From assembly GCA_046728115.1 (NCBI GenBank), contig JBKPDW010000248.1, forward strand, positions 1 through 17,021: a stretch of 17,021 nucleotides of DNA, read 5' to 3'. Under the pieces are notes generated by a model. The model was given only the letters and a program-made list of their open reading frames with translations. It did no database searches and had not been told where the DNA came from. The position numbers were made by a program, and so were the translations under genes. The DNA is from CAVSWN01 sp046728115. GTDB lineage: Bacteria; Acidobacteriota; Vicinamibacteria; Vicinamibacterales; CAVVIG01. This document shows, piece after piece, positions 7,576 through 15,784 of this stretch. Each line of letters opens with the position of its first letter. Positions within the stretch are counted from its first letter, which is position 1.

Positions 7576-9106
7576 GGCCGAGCGCCAGCGCCATGACGGT
7601 TTCCGCTGTGGCTTCCGCGCGGTCGACGATTCCCGCGAGCGTGCCGCGGCGCATCACGGCTATGCGATCGGCCATCGCCAGCAGCTCGGGCAGCTCGGAG
7701 GAAATCAACACAATCGCCACGCCGCGTTCGGCGAGCCGCTCCATGATCTCGTGGATTTCGGCTTTCGCGCCGATGTCGACGCCGTGCGTCGGCTCGTCGA
7801 GGATGAGAACCTCCGGATCGATCGAAAGCCACCGCGCCAGCGCCACCTTCTGCTGATTGCCGCCCGACAAGCTGTCGACAGACGTTTGAACCGACGGCGT
7901 CTTGATCCGCAGCTGCTCGACCAACCGAGCAGCCGCGGCGCGCTCGGCGTCGCGATCGATCAAGCCCCTTGACGAGACGGCTCCAAGATTGCTCAACGTC
8001 GTGTTGGCCGCGACCGACATCGCCGGAATCGTGCCGTGATGCTGCCGATCTTCGGGGACGTACGCGATGCCGAGTCGAATCGCGTCCGCCGGCGACCGGA
8101 TCGCCGCGACAGCGCCATTGACGACGATCTGGCCAGCGTCGCACGGGGTGAGTCCGAAGATCGTCTCCGCGAGTTCCGTGCGGCCCGATCCGACCAGGCC
8201 GGCCATGCCGAGGATCTCGCCGCGGCGCACCGCCAGGGAAACGTGACGGACGGAGCCCGCCGCGTTCGAGACGCTGCAAAGCTCGAGCGCGACGCTGCCA
8301 AGCGGCACGGATCGCTTCGGATAGACCACGCCAAGTTCGCGCCCGACCATCGCGCGCACGAGCTCGCCCGCATGTGTCTCTTCGCATCTGCGCGTCAGGA
8401 TCGACTCGCCGTCGCGCAGCACGGTGATGCGATTGGCAATCGCGAAAATCTCGTCGAGCTTGTGCGAGATGTAGATGATGCCAGCGCCGCCGGCGCGGAG
8501 GCGCCTCATCACCTCGAGCAGATGGTCGACCTCGCGTTCGGTGAGCGAGGCGGTCGGCTCGTCCATGATGACGATGCGCGCGTTCGCGCCGATGGCTTTT
8601 GCAATCTCGACGAGCTGCCGTTCGGGCATGCTCAAGGTCTCGACGTCACGGTCTGGATCGATCGCTGCGCCGATCTGGTCGAGGAGCCGGACGGCGGTGC
8701 GGCGCCGCTCCTTCCAGTCGAGGCGGCGCAAGGCTCGACCGCCTTCCAGCGGTAACGCGATGTTTTCCGTCACCGTCAGGCCTGGAAACAACAATGGATG
8801 CTGGTAGATCGCGGCGATGCCGAGCGTGCGGGCCACCGACGGATCCATGTGTTGAATCGATCGACCGTCGACGGTCAGCGTGCCCGAATCCGCGGTTTCG
8901 GCACCGGTGACGATTTTGATCAGCGTCGATTTGCCGGCGCCATTCTCGCCAACCAGTGCGTGAACTTCGCCGGCGCGCAGCTCGAACGATACGCCGCGCA
9001 GCGCTTTGACGCCCGCAAACGCTTTTGAGATGGAAATCGCTTCGAGCAGCGCCGGCACTCGACCGGGATGATAGCCGACGGCAGGCCCATTCGCTGCCGC
9101 CGGCAC
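7565..9106 (-). CDS. CUT2-family sugar ABC transporter double ATPase (RbsA/RhaT/LsrA-like)
   Basis: 513 residues with two ABC cassettes in tandem. N-half: Walker A GENGAGKST (53-61), signature-region LSMPERQLVEIAKAI (159-172), Walker B IVIMDEP (178-184). C-half: degenerate P-loop GLVGSGRT lacking the lysine (303-310), signature LSGGNQQ (413-419), Walker B VLILDEP (433-439). One competent and one degenerate P-loop is the known pattern of this subfamily. The 'LSMPE.Q' form of the first signature is, as I recall, common in rhamnose-type members; this is weak evidence. It energises the two permeases encoded next. GTG at 9106 is 8 bases after the TonB gene stop. An alternative GTG at 9058 lies in a second copy of the same 13-base sequence, so the first 16 residues are doubtful. 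Confidence 0.93.
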   Translation of the reverse strand: MPAAANGPAVGYHPGRVPALLEAISISKAFAGVKALRGVSFELRAGEVHALVGENGAGKSTLIKIVTGAETADSGTLTVDGRSIQHMDPSVARTLGIAAIYQHPLLFPGLTVTENIALPLEGGRALRRLDWKERRRTAVRLLDQIGAAIDPDRDVETLSMPERQLVEIAKAIGANARIVIMDEPTASLTEREVDHLLEVMRRLRAGGAGIIYISHKLDEIFAIANRITVLRDGESILTRRCEETHAGELVRAMVGRELGVVYPKRSVPLGSVALELCSVSNAAGSVRHVSLAVRRGEILGMAGLVGSGRTELAETIFGLTPCDAGQIVVNGAVAAIRSPADAIRLGIAYVPEDRQHHGTIPAMSVAANTTLSNLGAVSSRGLIDRDAERAAAARLVEQLRIKTPSVQTSVDSLSGGNQQKVALARWLSIDPEVLILDEPTHGVDIGAKAEIHEIMERLAERGVAIVLISSELPELLAMADRIAVMRRGTLAGIVDRAEATAETVMALALGHAA

Positions 9107-9110
9107 TCGA
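9050..9110. repeat. 13-bp direct repeat, 48 bp apart, covering both candidate starts of the ATPase gene
   Basis: CGCCGGCACTCGA occurs at 9050-9062 and 9098-9110. On the minus strand each copy contains an in-frame GTG (9058 and 9106). The 48-base spacing keeps the frame. The origin could be a small duplication or chance in GC-rich sequence. Confidence 0.5.
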
Positions 9111-9114
9111 TCCG

Positions 9115-12100
9115 CTACCAGGTGACGCGGAAACCGAACTGGGTGTTCCGGCCGTCAGCGGCCGTGGCGATGACGCCGGCCGTGACGTTCGAGATGTTCG
9201 CGTCGGGCGGAGCGAAGTTCGCGTGGTTCAGGAGGTTGAAGATTTCGGCGCGAGCCTCCAGCCGGGTGCGGCCCATGGGGAATCGCCGCGTAACCGAGAA
9301 GTTCACCAATTGCGTGCCCGGCGCGCGAACCGTGTTTCGCCCTGCATTACCCTGCGTTCCGGCCGCCGGTACAGCGTACGCCGTCTTGTCGAACCATCGC
9401 GTTGGCGACGAATCGTCGAGACTTCCGTAATTGCCGGGTGTAACCAGGTTCACGCGTTGCGGCACGTAGGATCCGCACTGGCACACACTGGTAGACGACA
9501 CGGTGAATGGGAAGCCGCTCGCGAAACTCAGGACTCCCTGGACCTGCCAGCCGCCGAAGACGCTGGCCATCGACCCGCCGCCGGCCAGCCACCGCTTGCC
9601 GTCTCCTAACGGCAGCTCGTATCCGGCGCTGAACGCGCTGCGGTGACGCTGATCGTAGCGCGCGTACCCGTAGTCGGCGTTCAGATCCCATGCAAACGCG
9701 GTGTCGTTCGCCTCGATCTCGCCCGAGCCGTTATCTCTGTTTCGCGCGAGCTGATAGTTGGCGCTGAACCACAAGCCTTCGGAGTACCGTTTTTCCAGAC
9801 GGAACGAGACGGCCCTGAAATCGGCGTGCCCCGCGTCGGATGAATACAGAATCGCCGACTGGAAGGCCGGATACGGCACGCGGGTCTGGATTGGCGTCGT
9901 GCCAGGCACGGCCTGATTGATGTTATATCGCTTGTGTTCGTTCCGGCTTTCGCTGCCCGTGTAGGCGACCTCGAACAGGTAGTTGTTGGCGAAGCTCCGT
10001 TGCACGTTCGCGTTCCACTGCACGATGTACGCGGTCCGGTTGGTCGGATCGGTCGAGAACGGCGCCGGGAACTCCGGAATGTTGTTCAGGTCCGGGAAGA
10101 GGGTATCGGCGAGGAGCGGGCCCGTCGTCAGGTTCGGCTGGAGCGAGTATTGACCGTAGAACGGCGGTACGAGCCGCGTGAACTGAAGCTCGTTCAGATT
10201 CAAGTTGTCGTAGTACACGCCGAAGCCGCTGCGCACGACCGTTCGATCATTGAGGTTGTAGACGACGCCTACGCGCGGACCCCAGTTGTTCAGGTCTTTT
10301 TTCACGATCCCCGCGGGAACCGCATCGTTTTGCGGATTGACGAGCGGCACCAGCTTTGCCGGCAGATTCGCGGGAACGACGTGGTACTCGATCTTCCCGC
10401 TCACCGGATCGAACACGCCTTCCTGATTGTCGCGCTCGCTCCATGGCGCCAGGTATTCCCATCGCAGGCCGGCCTGCAAGGTGATTCGCGAGGATACCTG
10501 CCACACGTCGTCGATGAACGGAGAGATCGTGGGCGACGTGTAGTTCGACTTCGAGTTGCCGAATGCACCTGTGCACGTGGAGCAGTATCCGAGCAGGAAG
10601 TCCGCGATCGGATTGCCCGAGAACAGGCCGATGAACGTGAATCCGCCGCGTGGCGGAACCTCAGTCAGGTGTTGGAATTTCCGGTACTGAGCCTGAACAC
10701 CAAAGCGAACATTGTGAGCGCCGTGTACCCAGCTCGTGGCGTTGGAGACGCTGAAGATGTTCTCGGTGGCGCCCTGCGTGATCCCGCCCTCGCCGTTGCC
10801 CGTGAATCCAGAGATGGTGAAGCCGGGACGCCCGTAATCGATCGGGTCGGTTCCGCCCGCCAGGTTCTTGAGACCGATGTCGGCGACCCAGTTCCTCCCA
10901 TCGAGGCTGACGGGTGAGGTCAGGTGGTAGGCATAGTTATAGCCAAATCGTATCTCGTTGACCAGATGCGACGAGATCACCCATGTCTCCCCGACAGCCA
11001 GATTCCGCCCCTTCTGCGGCAGATTCGTGTAGGAAAAAACAGAGGGGTTGAGCTGTCGGCCGTCGTAGTACATGAACCGTTCGAAGAGGTTGTGCTGACC
11101 GTTCAGCACTTGATCGGCGCGGACGGTAGCTGTGTCGGCGTCGTCGGTGAAGTCCTTGTTGATGTTGTAATTGTTGGCGCCCGTCGCGTTCGGCGCGGGA
11201 ATCGTCGGCGCGAGAGTCTTCGCAAACGTCGAGAACCGGCTCGCCGGAATGATGTTGCCTGGAAACGGCAGGCGCGTCAGTGGATCGATGATCGGCGTCG
11301 ACAGACTCGAGAAATCGCCCGACAGGAAGGTCGGGTTCGGGACGGCGGCGAGGAACGGCAGCCCCTTGGTCGTTCTCAGTCCTTCGTACGAACCGAACAC
11401 AAACACCTTGTTCTGCCGCAGTGGGCCGCCTGCGGTGCCGCCAAACTGATTGCGCTTCAGCTCCGGCTTGGTGACGGCAAAGTAATTCTTCGCGTCGAAG
11501 GTGTCGCTCCTGAAGAATTCGGAGGCGGATCCCGACGGCTTGTTCGTGCCCGACTTGGTCACGATGGACACGATGGCGTGGCCCTGGCCGTACTCGGTGG
11601 AAAACGAGTTGCGCAGCACGGTGACTTCTTGAACGGCATCGACCGGCGGGGCGAGCGAGAGATTGTTGAACCGCAGAGATCGTACATACACACCATCCAC
11701 CGTGTAATTGGTCGAACTGTCGCGACCACCTTCAATCGTCACGTACTCGTTGCGGCTGCTGCCCGCGGCGCCAAATTGCGTCCCCCGATTGAAGGCCTGC
11801 GGCGTGACGCCCGCCGAGAGCGCGGCGAGCGTCAGCAGCGTGCGCCCGTTGATGGGCACATCTTCAATCTGCTTTCGCGAGATCGTCTGGCTGACCGCCG
11901 CGCTCTCGGTCTGGAGCAGCGGCGATTCGCCGGTGACGGTGATCGTTTCCGCAACGGACGCCAGCCCAAGCGTGATCGTCGGACGCGCGATTTCACCGTT
12001 GCGCAGTGTAAACGCCGTCAGTTCGGCGGTCTGGAAGCCCGAAAGCTCGACGCGGATCCGATAGGTCGCCGGCGGGAGACTCGGCACCGAGAATCGACCT

Positions 12101-12294
12101 TCGGCGTCGGTCGTCGCGACGCGTTGAGCGTTGGTGCCTGCGTTGATCACCGTCACGGTGGCACCGGGCAGCCCGGCCTTGCTGGGGTCGAGTACCTGGC
12201 CGACAATCCCGGACGATGCGGATTCCTGCGCCGCTGCGGCAGCGCCGAACGCGAACAGTGCGGCAGCGATTAGGCTGGCCAGCCGTCGGAACAT
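9115..12294 (-). CDS. Oar-like TonB-dependent receptor with N-terminal carboxypeptidase regulatory-like domain
   Basis: 1059 residues, typical for the very large Oar-type receptors abundant in Acidobacteriota. The signal peptide is residues 1-22 (MFRR, hydrophobic core, AAA-Q). A CarboxypepD_reg-like beta domain spans about 29-110 (GQVLDPSKAGLPGATVTV, then TTDAEGRFSVPSLPPATYRI). The plug domain follows, from ETITVTGESPLLQT (about 116-129), through DVPINGR, to STEYGQGHAIVSIVTKSGTN (about 232-251). The rest is the beta-barrel, ending in the aromatic W expected of barrel proteins. Cys pairs (GYCSTCTG and CQCGSY) lie in loops. The ATG at 12294 has a GGAGGA (plus 12301-12306) 6 bases upstream. It is the first gene of the operon, with the CUT2 ATPase 8 bases downstream, so it probably admits the same ligand through the outer membrane. 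The ligand is unknown. Confidence 0.93.
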   Translation of the reverse strand: MFRRLASLIAAALFAFGAAAAAQESASSGIVGQVLDPSKAGLPGATVTVINAGTNAQRVATTDAEGRFSVPSLPPATYRIRVELSGFQTAELTAFTLRNGEIARPTITLGLASVAETITVTGESPLLQTESAAVSQTISRKQIEDVPINGRTLLTLAALSAGVTPQAFNRGTQFGAAGSSRNEYVTIEGGRDSSTNYTVDGVYVRSLRFNNLSLAPPVDAVQEVTVLRNSFSTEYGQGHAIVSIVTKSGTNKPSGSASEFFRSDTFDAKNYFAVTKPELKRNQFGGTAGGPLRQNKVFVFGSYEGLRTTKGLPFLAAVPNPTFLSGDFSSLSTPIIDPLTRLPFPGNIIPASRFSTFAKTLAPTIPAPNATGANNYNINKDFTDDADTATVRADQVLNGQHNLFERFMYYDGRQLNPSVFSYTNLPQKGRNLAVGETWVISSHLVNEIRFGYNYAYHLTSPVSLDGRNWVADIGLKNLAGGTDPIDYGRPGFTISGFTGNGEGGITQGATENIFSVSNATSWVHGAHNVRFGVQAQYRKFQHLTEVPPRGGFTFIGLFSGNPIADFLLGYCSTCTGAFGNSKSNYTSPTISPFIDDVWQVSSRITLQAGLRWEYLAPWSERDNQEGVFDPVSGKIEYHVVPANLPAKLVPLVNPQNDAVPAGIVKKDLNNWGPRVGVVYNLNDRTVVRSGFGVYYDNLNLNELQFTRLVPPFYGQYSLQPNLTTGPLLADTLFPDLNNIPEFPAPFSTDPTNRTAYIVQWNANVQRSFANNYLFEVAYTGSESRNEHKRYNINQAVPGTTPIQTRVPYPAFQSAILYSSDAGHADFRAVSFRLEKRYSEGLWFSANYQLARNRDNGSGEIEANDTAFAWDLNADYGYARYDQRHRSAFSAGYELPLGDGKRWLAGGGSMASVFGGWQVQGVLSFASGFPFTVSSTSVCQCGSYVPQRVNLVTPGNYGSLDDSSPTRWFDKTAYAVPAAGTQGNAGRNTVRAPGTQLVNFSVTRRFPMGRTRLEARAEIFNLLNHANFAPPDANISNVTAGVIATAADGRNTQFGFRVTW

Positions 12295-12344
12295 ATCGGA
12301 TCCTCCCTCTCATCACCGCGGAACCTTCCCATAGTCGATGGCAC

Positions 12345-12373
12345 TTTGTAGGTCGCTGTCTCGAGAGGATCAA
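12345..12373 (-). promoter_or_regulatory. Candidate promoter of the TonB-ABC operon
   Basis: On the minus strand TTGATC (12368-12373), exactly 17 bases, then TACAAA (12345-12350). Transcription would start near 12338 and give a leader of about 43 bases with the GGAGGA ribosome-binding site at its end. Each hexamer matches the sigma-70 consensus at four of six bases. Confidence 0.45.
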
Positions 12374-12394
12374 ACCAATTCGGCATCCCTCGCG

Positions 12395-12415
12395 GCATTT
12401 GGCACTGTCAAATGC
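12395..12415. promoter_or_regulatory. Perfect inverted repeat, candidate operator in the divergent region
   Basis: GCATTTG (12395-12401) and CAAATGC (12409-12415) are exact inverted arms with a 7-base spacer. The site lies between the operon promoter (about 57-77 bases upstream of its predicted start) and the divergent regulator gene. It is the best palindrome in this 266-base region. A dimeric winged-helix regulator such as the IclR-type hybrid encoded at 12561 is the obvious candidate to bind it; this is inference from position and symmetry. A TTGACA hexamer on the minus strand (12406-12411) overlaps one arm but has no good -10 partner. Confidence 0.45.
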
Positions 12416-12550
12416 AGCATCCAAGAGGTCGGATCCCGTAAGTCGAACGCCCGCCGGCAGTAATCCCCCAATATGCTCTACACTTGCGGTTTGCGCCGCG
12501 TGATCCGGTATCGATTCGGCGTTGCGTGGTCTGCAACCGGCGCCGAGCCC

Positions 12551-12556
12551 GGAGGA
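12551..12556 (+). promoter_or_regulatory. Strong ribosome-binding site deciding the start of the hybrid regulator
   Basis: GGAGGA ends 4 bases before ATG 12561. It selects this ATG over the in-frame ATG at 12522, which has no such site and would add 13 residues of unfolded-looking sequence. Confidence 0.7.
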
Positions 12557-12560
12557 ACCC

Positions 12561-13703
12561 ATGACGAAGGCGATGCCTCGTGATCCCTACCTGGTCAAGT
12601 CGGTCGTTCATTCCTCGCGGCTGCTCTCGGCCTTTCGCACATCAGGCGAGGCGCTTCCGCTGCGCGAAATCGCCGCGCGCAGTGGCTTGCCCAAAAGCAT
12701 GGCGTTCCGCCTGCTCTACACGCTCGAGCGCTGCGGCATGATCGACAAGGTTGGCGAAAACCTGTATCGATCGGCGCTGCGCCCGTTCAAACAAAAGCTC
12801 TACCGCATCGGGTACGCGGCACAGGGCACTGATTATCAGTTCTCACAAGAAGTGTCCGACGGCCTCCTGCGCGCCGCCGCGGCGGAAGGCGTCGAGCTGA
12901 TTTCGGTCGACAACCGCTACAACCCGAAGATCGCCCAGCGCAACGCGGATGTGCTCGTACGCGAAGGCGTCGATCTCGTCATCGAGTTCCAGACCGACGA
13001 GCAGATCGCGCCGATGGTTGCGGCGAAGTATCGCGAAGCGAATATACCGTTGATCGCGATCGAGATTCCGCACCCCGGGGCGACGTATTTCGGCGCGAAC
13101 AACTACGAAGCCGGGTTGATCGGTGGCCGCTATCTCGGTCGATGGGTGAAGCAGCGTTGGAACGGCGAGGTCGACGACATCGTGCTCGTCGAACTGAAGC
13201 GCGCCGGCAGCCTGCCCCAGATGCGTTTAACGGGCATGGTCGTCGGCATGAAGGAAGTGTGCCCCCATCTCGAGCACTGCCGTGTCACCTATGTCGACGG
13301 CGATGGGGTGCTCGGCGACAGCTTCGAGGCGATGCGCAAGTATCTGAGGACAAGCAGATCGCGGCGGGTTGTCGTCGGCGCAATCAACGATCCCAGCGCG
13401 CTCGGCGCGCTCCGAGCCTTCCAGGAAGCCGGACGGACGGAGTCGTGTGCGATCGTCAGCCACAACGCCTCGCCCGAGGGCCGCGCCGAACTGCGTCAGC
13501 CCGGGACGCGCCTCGTTGGCTCGGTGGCGTATTTCCCGGAAAAATATGGGGACCAGATCCTCAAACTCGCGCTCGACATCCTCCACCATCGGCCGGTCCC
13601 TCCGGCGGTGTTCGTCAAACACCAGATGGTCACGCCGGATAACGTCAATCACATCTATCCAAACGACGAACTGATTGGATTGTCCATGGTCGCGCTGCCC
13701 TGA
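12561..13703 (+). CDS. Hybrid transcriptional regulator: IclR-type winged helix fused to a periplasmic-binding-protein-like sugar sensor
   Basis: 380 residues from the ATG with the GGAGGA site. Residues about 10-68 are an IclR-type DNA-binding domain (VKSVVHSSRLLSAF, PLREIAARSGLPKSMAFRLL, then YTLERCGMIDK). True IclR proteins continue with a GAF-like effector domain. Here residues about 72-375 are instead a type-1 binding-protein fold of the RbsB class: KLYRIGYAAQGTDYQFSQEV, then VREGVDLVIEFQTDEQ, NIPLIAIEIPHPGATYFGANN, and VVVGAINDPSALGALRAF. No signal peptide is present, so it acts in the cytoplasm. It diverges from the TonB/CUT2 operon and probably controls it in response to the imported ligand. 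LacI proteins use the same sensor fold with another DNA-binding head. Activator or repressor role is not determined. A following gap of 140 bases separates it from the hydrolase. Confidence 0.85.
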   Translation: MTKAMPRDPYLVKSVVHSSRLLSAFRTSGEALPLREIAARSGLPKSMAFRLLYTLERCGMIDKVGENLYRSALRPFKQKLYRIGYAAQGTDYQFSQEVSDGLLRAAAAEGVELISVDNRYNPKIAQRNADVLVREGVDLVIEFQTDEQIAPMVAAKYREANIPLIAIEIPHPGATYFGANNYEAGLIGGRYLGRWVKQRWNGEVDDIVLVELKRAGSLPQMRLTGMVVGMKEVCPHLEHCRVTYVDGDGVLGDSFEAMRKYLRTSRSRRVVVGAINDPSALGALRAFQEAGRTESCAIVSHNASPEGRAELRQPGTRLVGSVAYFPEKYGDQILKLALDILHHRPVPPAVFVKHQMVTPDNVNHIYPNDELIGLSMVALP

Positions 13704-13819
13704 TTCGCAAAGTGGTTCGCTTTCGTGAGGGGCGGCAACAATTCAGGCGAGCGGTGACCAGGGCCGGCGAGAGGGTTTGTGGTCGGCGGACGACTCGAAT
13801 CGACCCGCGACCTTTGATC

Positions 13820-13825
13820 TACAAT
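13820..13825 (+). promoter_or_regulatory. Candidate -10 element of the hydrolase gene
   Basis: TACAAT lies 18 bases before the chosen ATG (13844). No good -35 is seen at the usual spacing and there is no Shine-Dalgarno before the ATG. A start near 13832 would give a leader of about 12 bases. The layout resembles that before the DUF4157 gene at 1248. Confidence 0.3.
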
Positions 13826-13843
13826 CCACTTGCATTGCGCCCG

Positions 13844-15781
13844 ATGAAGCCTGGCGGTCTGCTCCTGACCGTGTTTTTCGCCGCGGCGCTGCCTGCCCTG
13901 AGCGAGCGCGTGCGAGTCGAAGGGCAAACGGCGCCTGTTTACCATCCGAGCTCTGACGAGACACGAGCAATCCAAGGAAAGTTGTCTGATCTTTCCGCAC
14001 GCGTCAAGGCGCTTGGCGCCCCAAAAACCGATCCGGCGTTGCTCGCGGACGTCGATATCTTCCGAAGCGCCGCCGAGTACATCCTCCGGTTCCCCGAGGA
14101 ATTCGCCAGCGAGGCGTTTGTGGCCGACACGCTCGCGGTGCTCGACACCGGTCTGGCGCGCGCGCACGAGCTCGAGGCCGGCGCGCCGTCGTGGCCGAAG
14201 CGCAAAGGCCACATCGTTCGTGGATACGTATCTCGCGTGGACGGCAGCGTTCAGCCGTACGCGCTGACGATTCCCGCCTCGTACGACGGCAGCAGGCCCA
14301 TGCGCCTCGATATCTGGCAGCACGGTACGAACCGAACGCTCAACGAAATCGCCTTCATCACCCAGCAGCAGGCAGATCGAGAGATCCCCGCGGATCAGGA
14401 CTACATTCAGCTGGAGCCGCTCAGACGTACCAACGTCTCGTACCGGTGGGCGGGCGAGGCCGATCTGTTCGAATCGCTCGCCTCCGTGCAGCAGCGCTAC
14501 AACATCGATCCGCATCGGATCGTGCTGCGCGGGTTTTCGATGGGCGGCGCAAGCACCTGGCACCTCGGCCTGCATCATCCTGGCCGTTGGGCGGCGATCG
14601 AAGCGGGCGCCGGCTACACCGAGACGCGCCGGTACGGACGGCGCGACACCCTGCCGTCGTACCAGGAGGCGATGCTGCACTACTACGACGCCGTCGATTA
14701 CGCCCTCAACGCGTTCAACACGCCGACGGTCGGGTACGGCGGCGAAGACGATGCGCAGCTGCAGGCGTCGGTCAACATCCGCGAGCAACTGGCGAAGGAA
14801 GGCTTCAGATTCGAGCAGGACGGTCCGTTTCGCTGGGCGACGACCGATCTGCGCGCTCTGTTTCTCGTCGGCCCGAAAACCGGCCATGCCTGGCATCCCG
14901 ACAGCAAGGCCGAATCGAATCGCTTCATCGCGAACGCGCTGCAATCGGCCGGCGTTCCGCCCGCGCACGTGCGCTTCGTGACGTACACGACGCGGTTCAA
15001 CACGTCGCATTGGCTCACCGTCGACAGCCTCGAGGAAACCTACACGCGCGCCGAGGTGGACGCCAGGCGCAGCGAAGCCGCCCAGCAGTATGTCGTCTCG
15101 ACGAAGAACATCGACCGGATCACCTTCGAAAGCGCGGGTGGCACGTTCACGATTGACGGTCAGGCATTGAAGGGCGGCGCGAATCCTTCATTCGAGAAAA
15201 ACGACGGCAGATGGGCGGCGGCGAATTCGGCTGCCGCCGGCCTGCGAAAAGTGCATGCGCTCCAGGGACCGATCGACGATGCGTTCATGGACGGGTTCCT
15301 GTGCGTGCGCCCGACCGGCATCCCGTGGCACACCGTGACCGAGCAGTGGGGCACCAAGACCCTCGACGTGTTCCGCCACGATTTTGCGAAATGGCTGCGC
15401 GGCGACGTGCGTGTGAAAGACGATCGCGCGATCTCCGCGAGCGATATCGCCGAGTACAACCTGATCCTGTTCGGCGATCCGCGCAGTAACAGCGTCATCG
15501 GACACATCATCGGCAGGCTGCCGATTCGCTGGACTGAAACCGAGATCGCCATCGGCGCGCGGAAGTTCGCCGCCGCCGATCACTTGCCGGTGCTCATCTA
15601 TCCGAACCCGCTCAACCCGACGCGGTACGTGGTGATCAACAGCGGCCACACGTTCGGCGACGCCGACTTCCGCGGCACCAACGCCTGGCTCTACCCGCGG
15701 CTCGGCGACTACGCAGTGCTGACGGCAGACGGAACCGTCGCGCTCTCGGGGTTTTTCGACGAACGCTGGCGGTTGAAGTAG
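13844..15781 (+). CDS. Secreted prolyl-oligopeptidase-like alpha/beta hydrolase
   Basis: 645 residues from ATG 13844, chosen because MKPGGLLLTVFFAAALPA is a good signal peptide. The frame is open back to 13712, but those 44 residues are Arg-rich and look non-coding. Domain order: helical N-terminal part (about 35-120); catalytic core with RGFSMGGAS, nucleophile Ser about 232; a likely Asp in GYGGEDDAQ (about 302) and His in GPKTGHAWH (about 348). The oxyanion-side strand is LDIWQHGTN. A further C-terminal domain (about 400-645) includes LILFGDPRSNSVI and YVVINSGHTF. This long layout occurs in serine peptidase-like proteins of Acidobacteriota and Planctomycetes. The substrate (peptide or sugar ester) cannot be told. 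It lies downstream of the regulator in the same direction, and its stop is 3 bases from the facing DUF1552 gene. Confidence 0.85.
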   Translation: MKPGGLLLTVFFAAALPALSERVRVEGQTAPVYHPSSDETRAIQGKLSDLSARVKALGAPKTDPALLADVDIFRSAAEYILRFPEEFASEAFVADTLAVLDTGLARAHELEAGAPSWPKRKGHIVRGYVSRVDGSVQPYALTIPASYDGSRPMRLDIWQHGTNRTLNEIAFITQQQADREIPADQDYIQLEPLRRTNVSYRWAGEADLFESLASVQQRYNIDPHRIVLRGFSMGGASTWHLGLHHPGRWAAIEAGAGYTETRRYGRRDTLPSYQEAMLHYYDAVDYALNAFNTPTVGYGGEDDAQLQASVNIREQLAKEGFRFEQDGPFRWATTDLRALFLVGPKTGHAWHPDSKAESNRFIANALQSAGVPPAHVRFVTYTTRFNTSHWLTVDSLEETYTRAEVDARRSEAAQQYVVSTKNIDRITFESAGGTFTIDGQALKGGANPSFEKNDGRWAAANSAAAGLRKVHALQGPIDDAFMDGFLCVRPTGIPWHTVTEQWGTKTLDVFRHDFAKWLRGDVRVKDDRAISASDIAEYNLILFGDPRSNSVIGHIIGRLPIRWTETEIAIGARKFAAADHLPVLIYPNPLNPTRYVVINSGHTFGDADFRGTNAWLYPRLGDYAVLTADGTVALSGFFDERWRLK

Positions 15782-15784
15782 GAC

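Noticed and set aside
10924..12273. Plus-strand open frame of 449 codons
   Set aside because: Antisense shadow of the TonB receptor, a common artefact in high-GC DNA.
12522..12560. Earlier ATG for the regulator
   Set aside because: It has no ribosome-binding site. GGAGGA points to ATG 12561, and the extra residues are not part of the winged-helix domain.
13712..13843. Earlier start for the hydrolase
   Set aside because: The added 44 residues are Arg-rich and would bury the signal peptide that begins at 13844.
13655..15010. Minus-strand open frame of 451 codons
   Set aside because: Antisense to the hydrolase, which has a signal peptide and a GFSMGG nucleophile motif.
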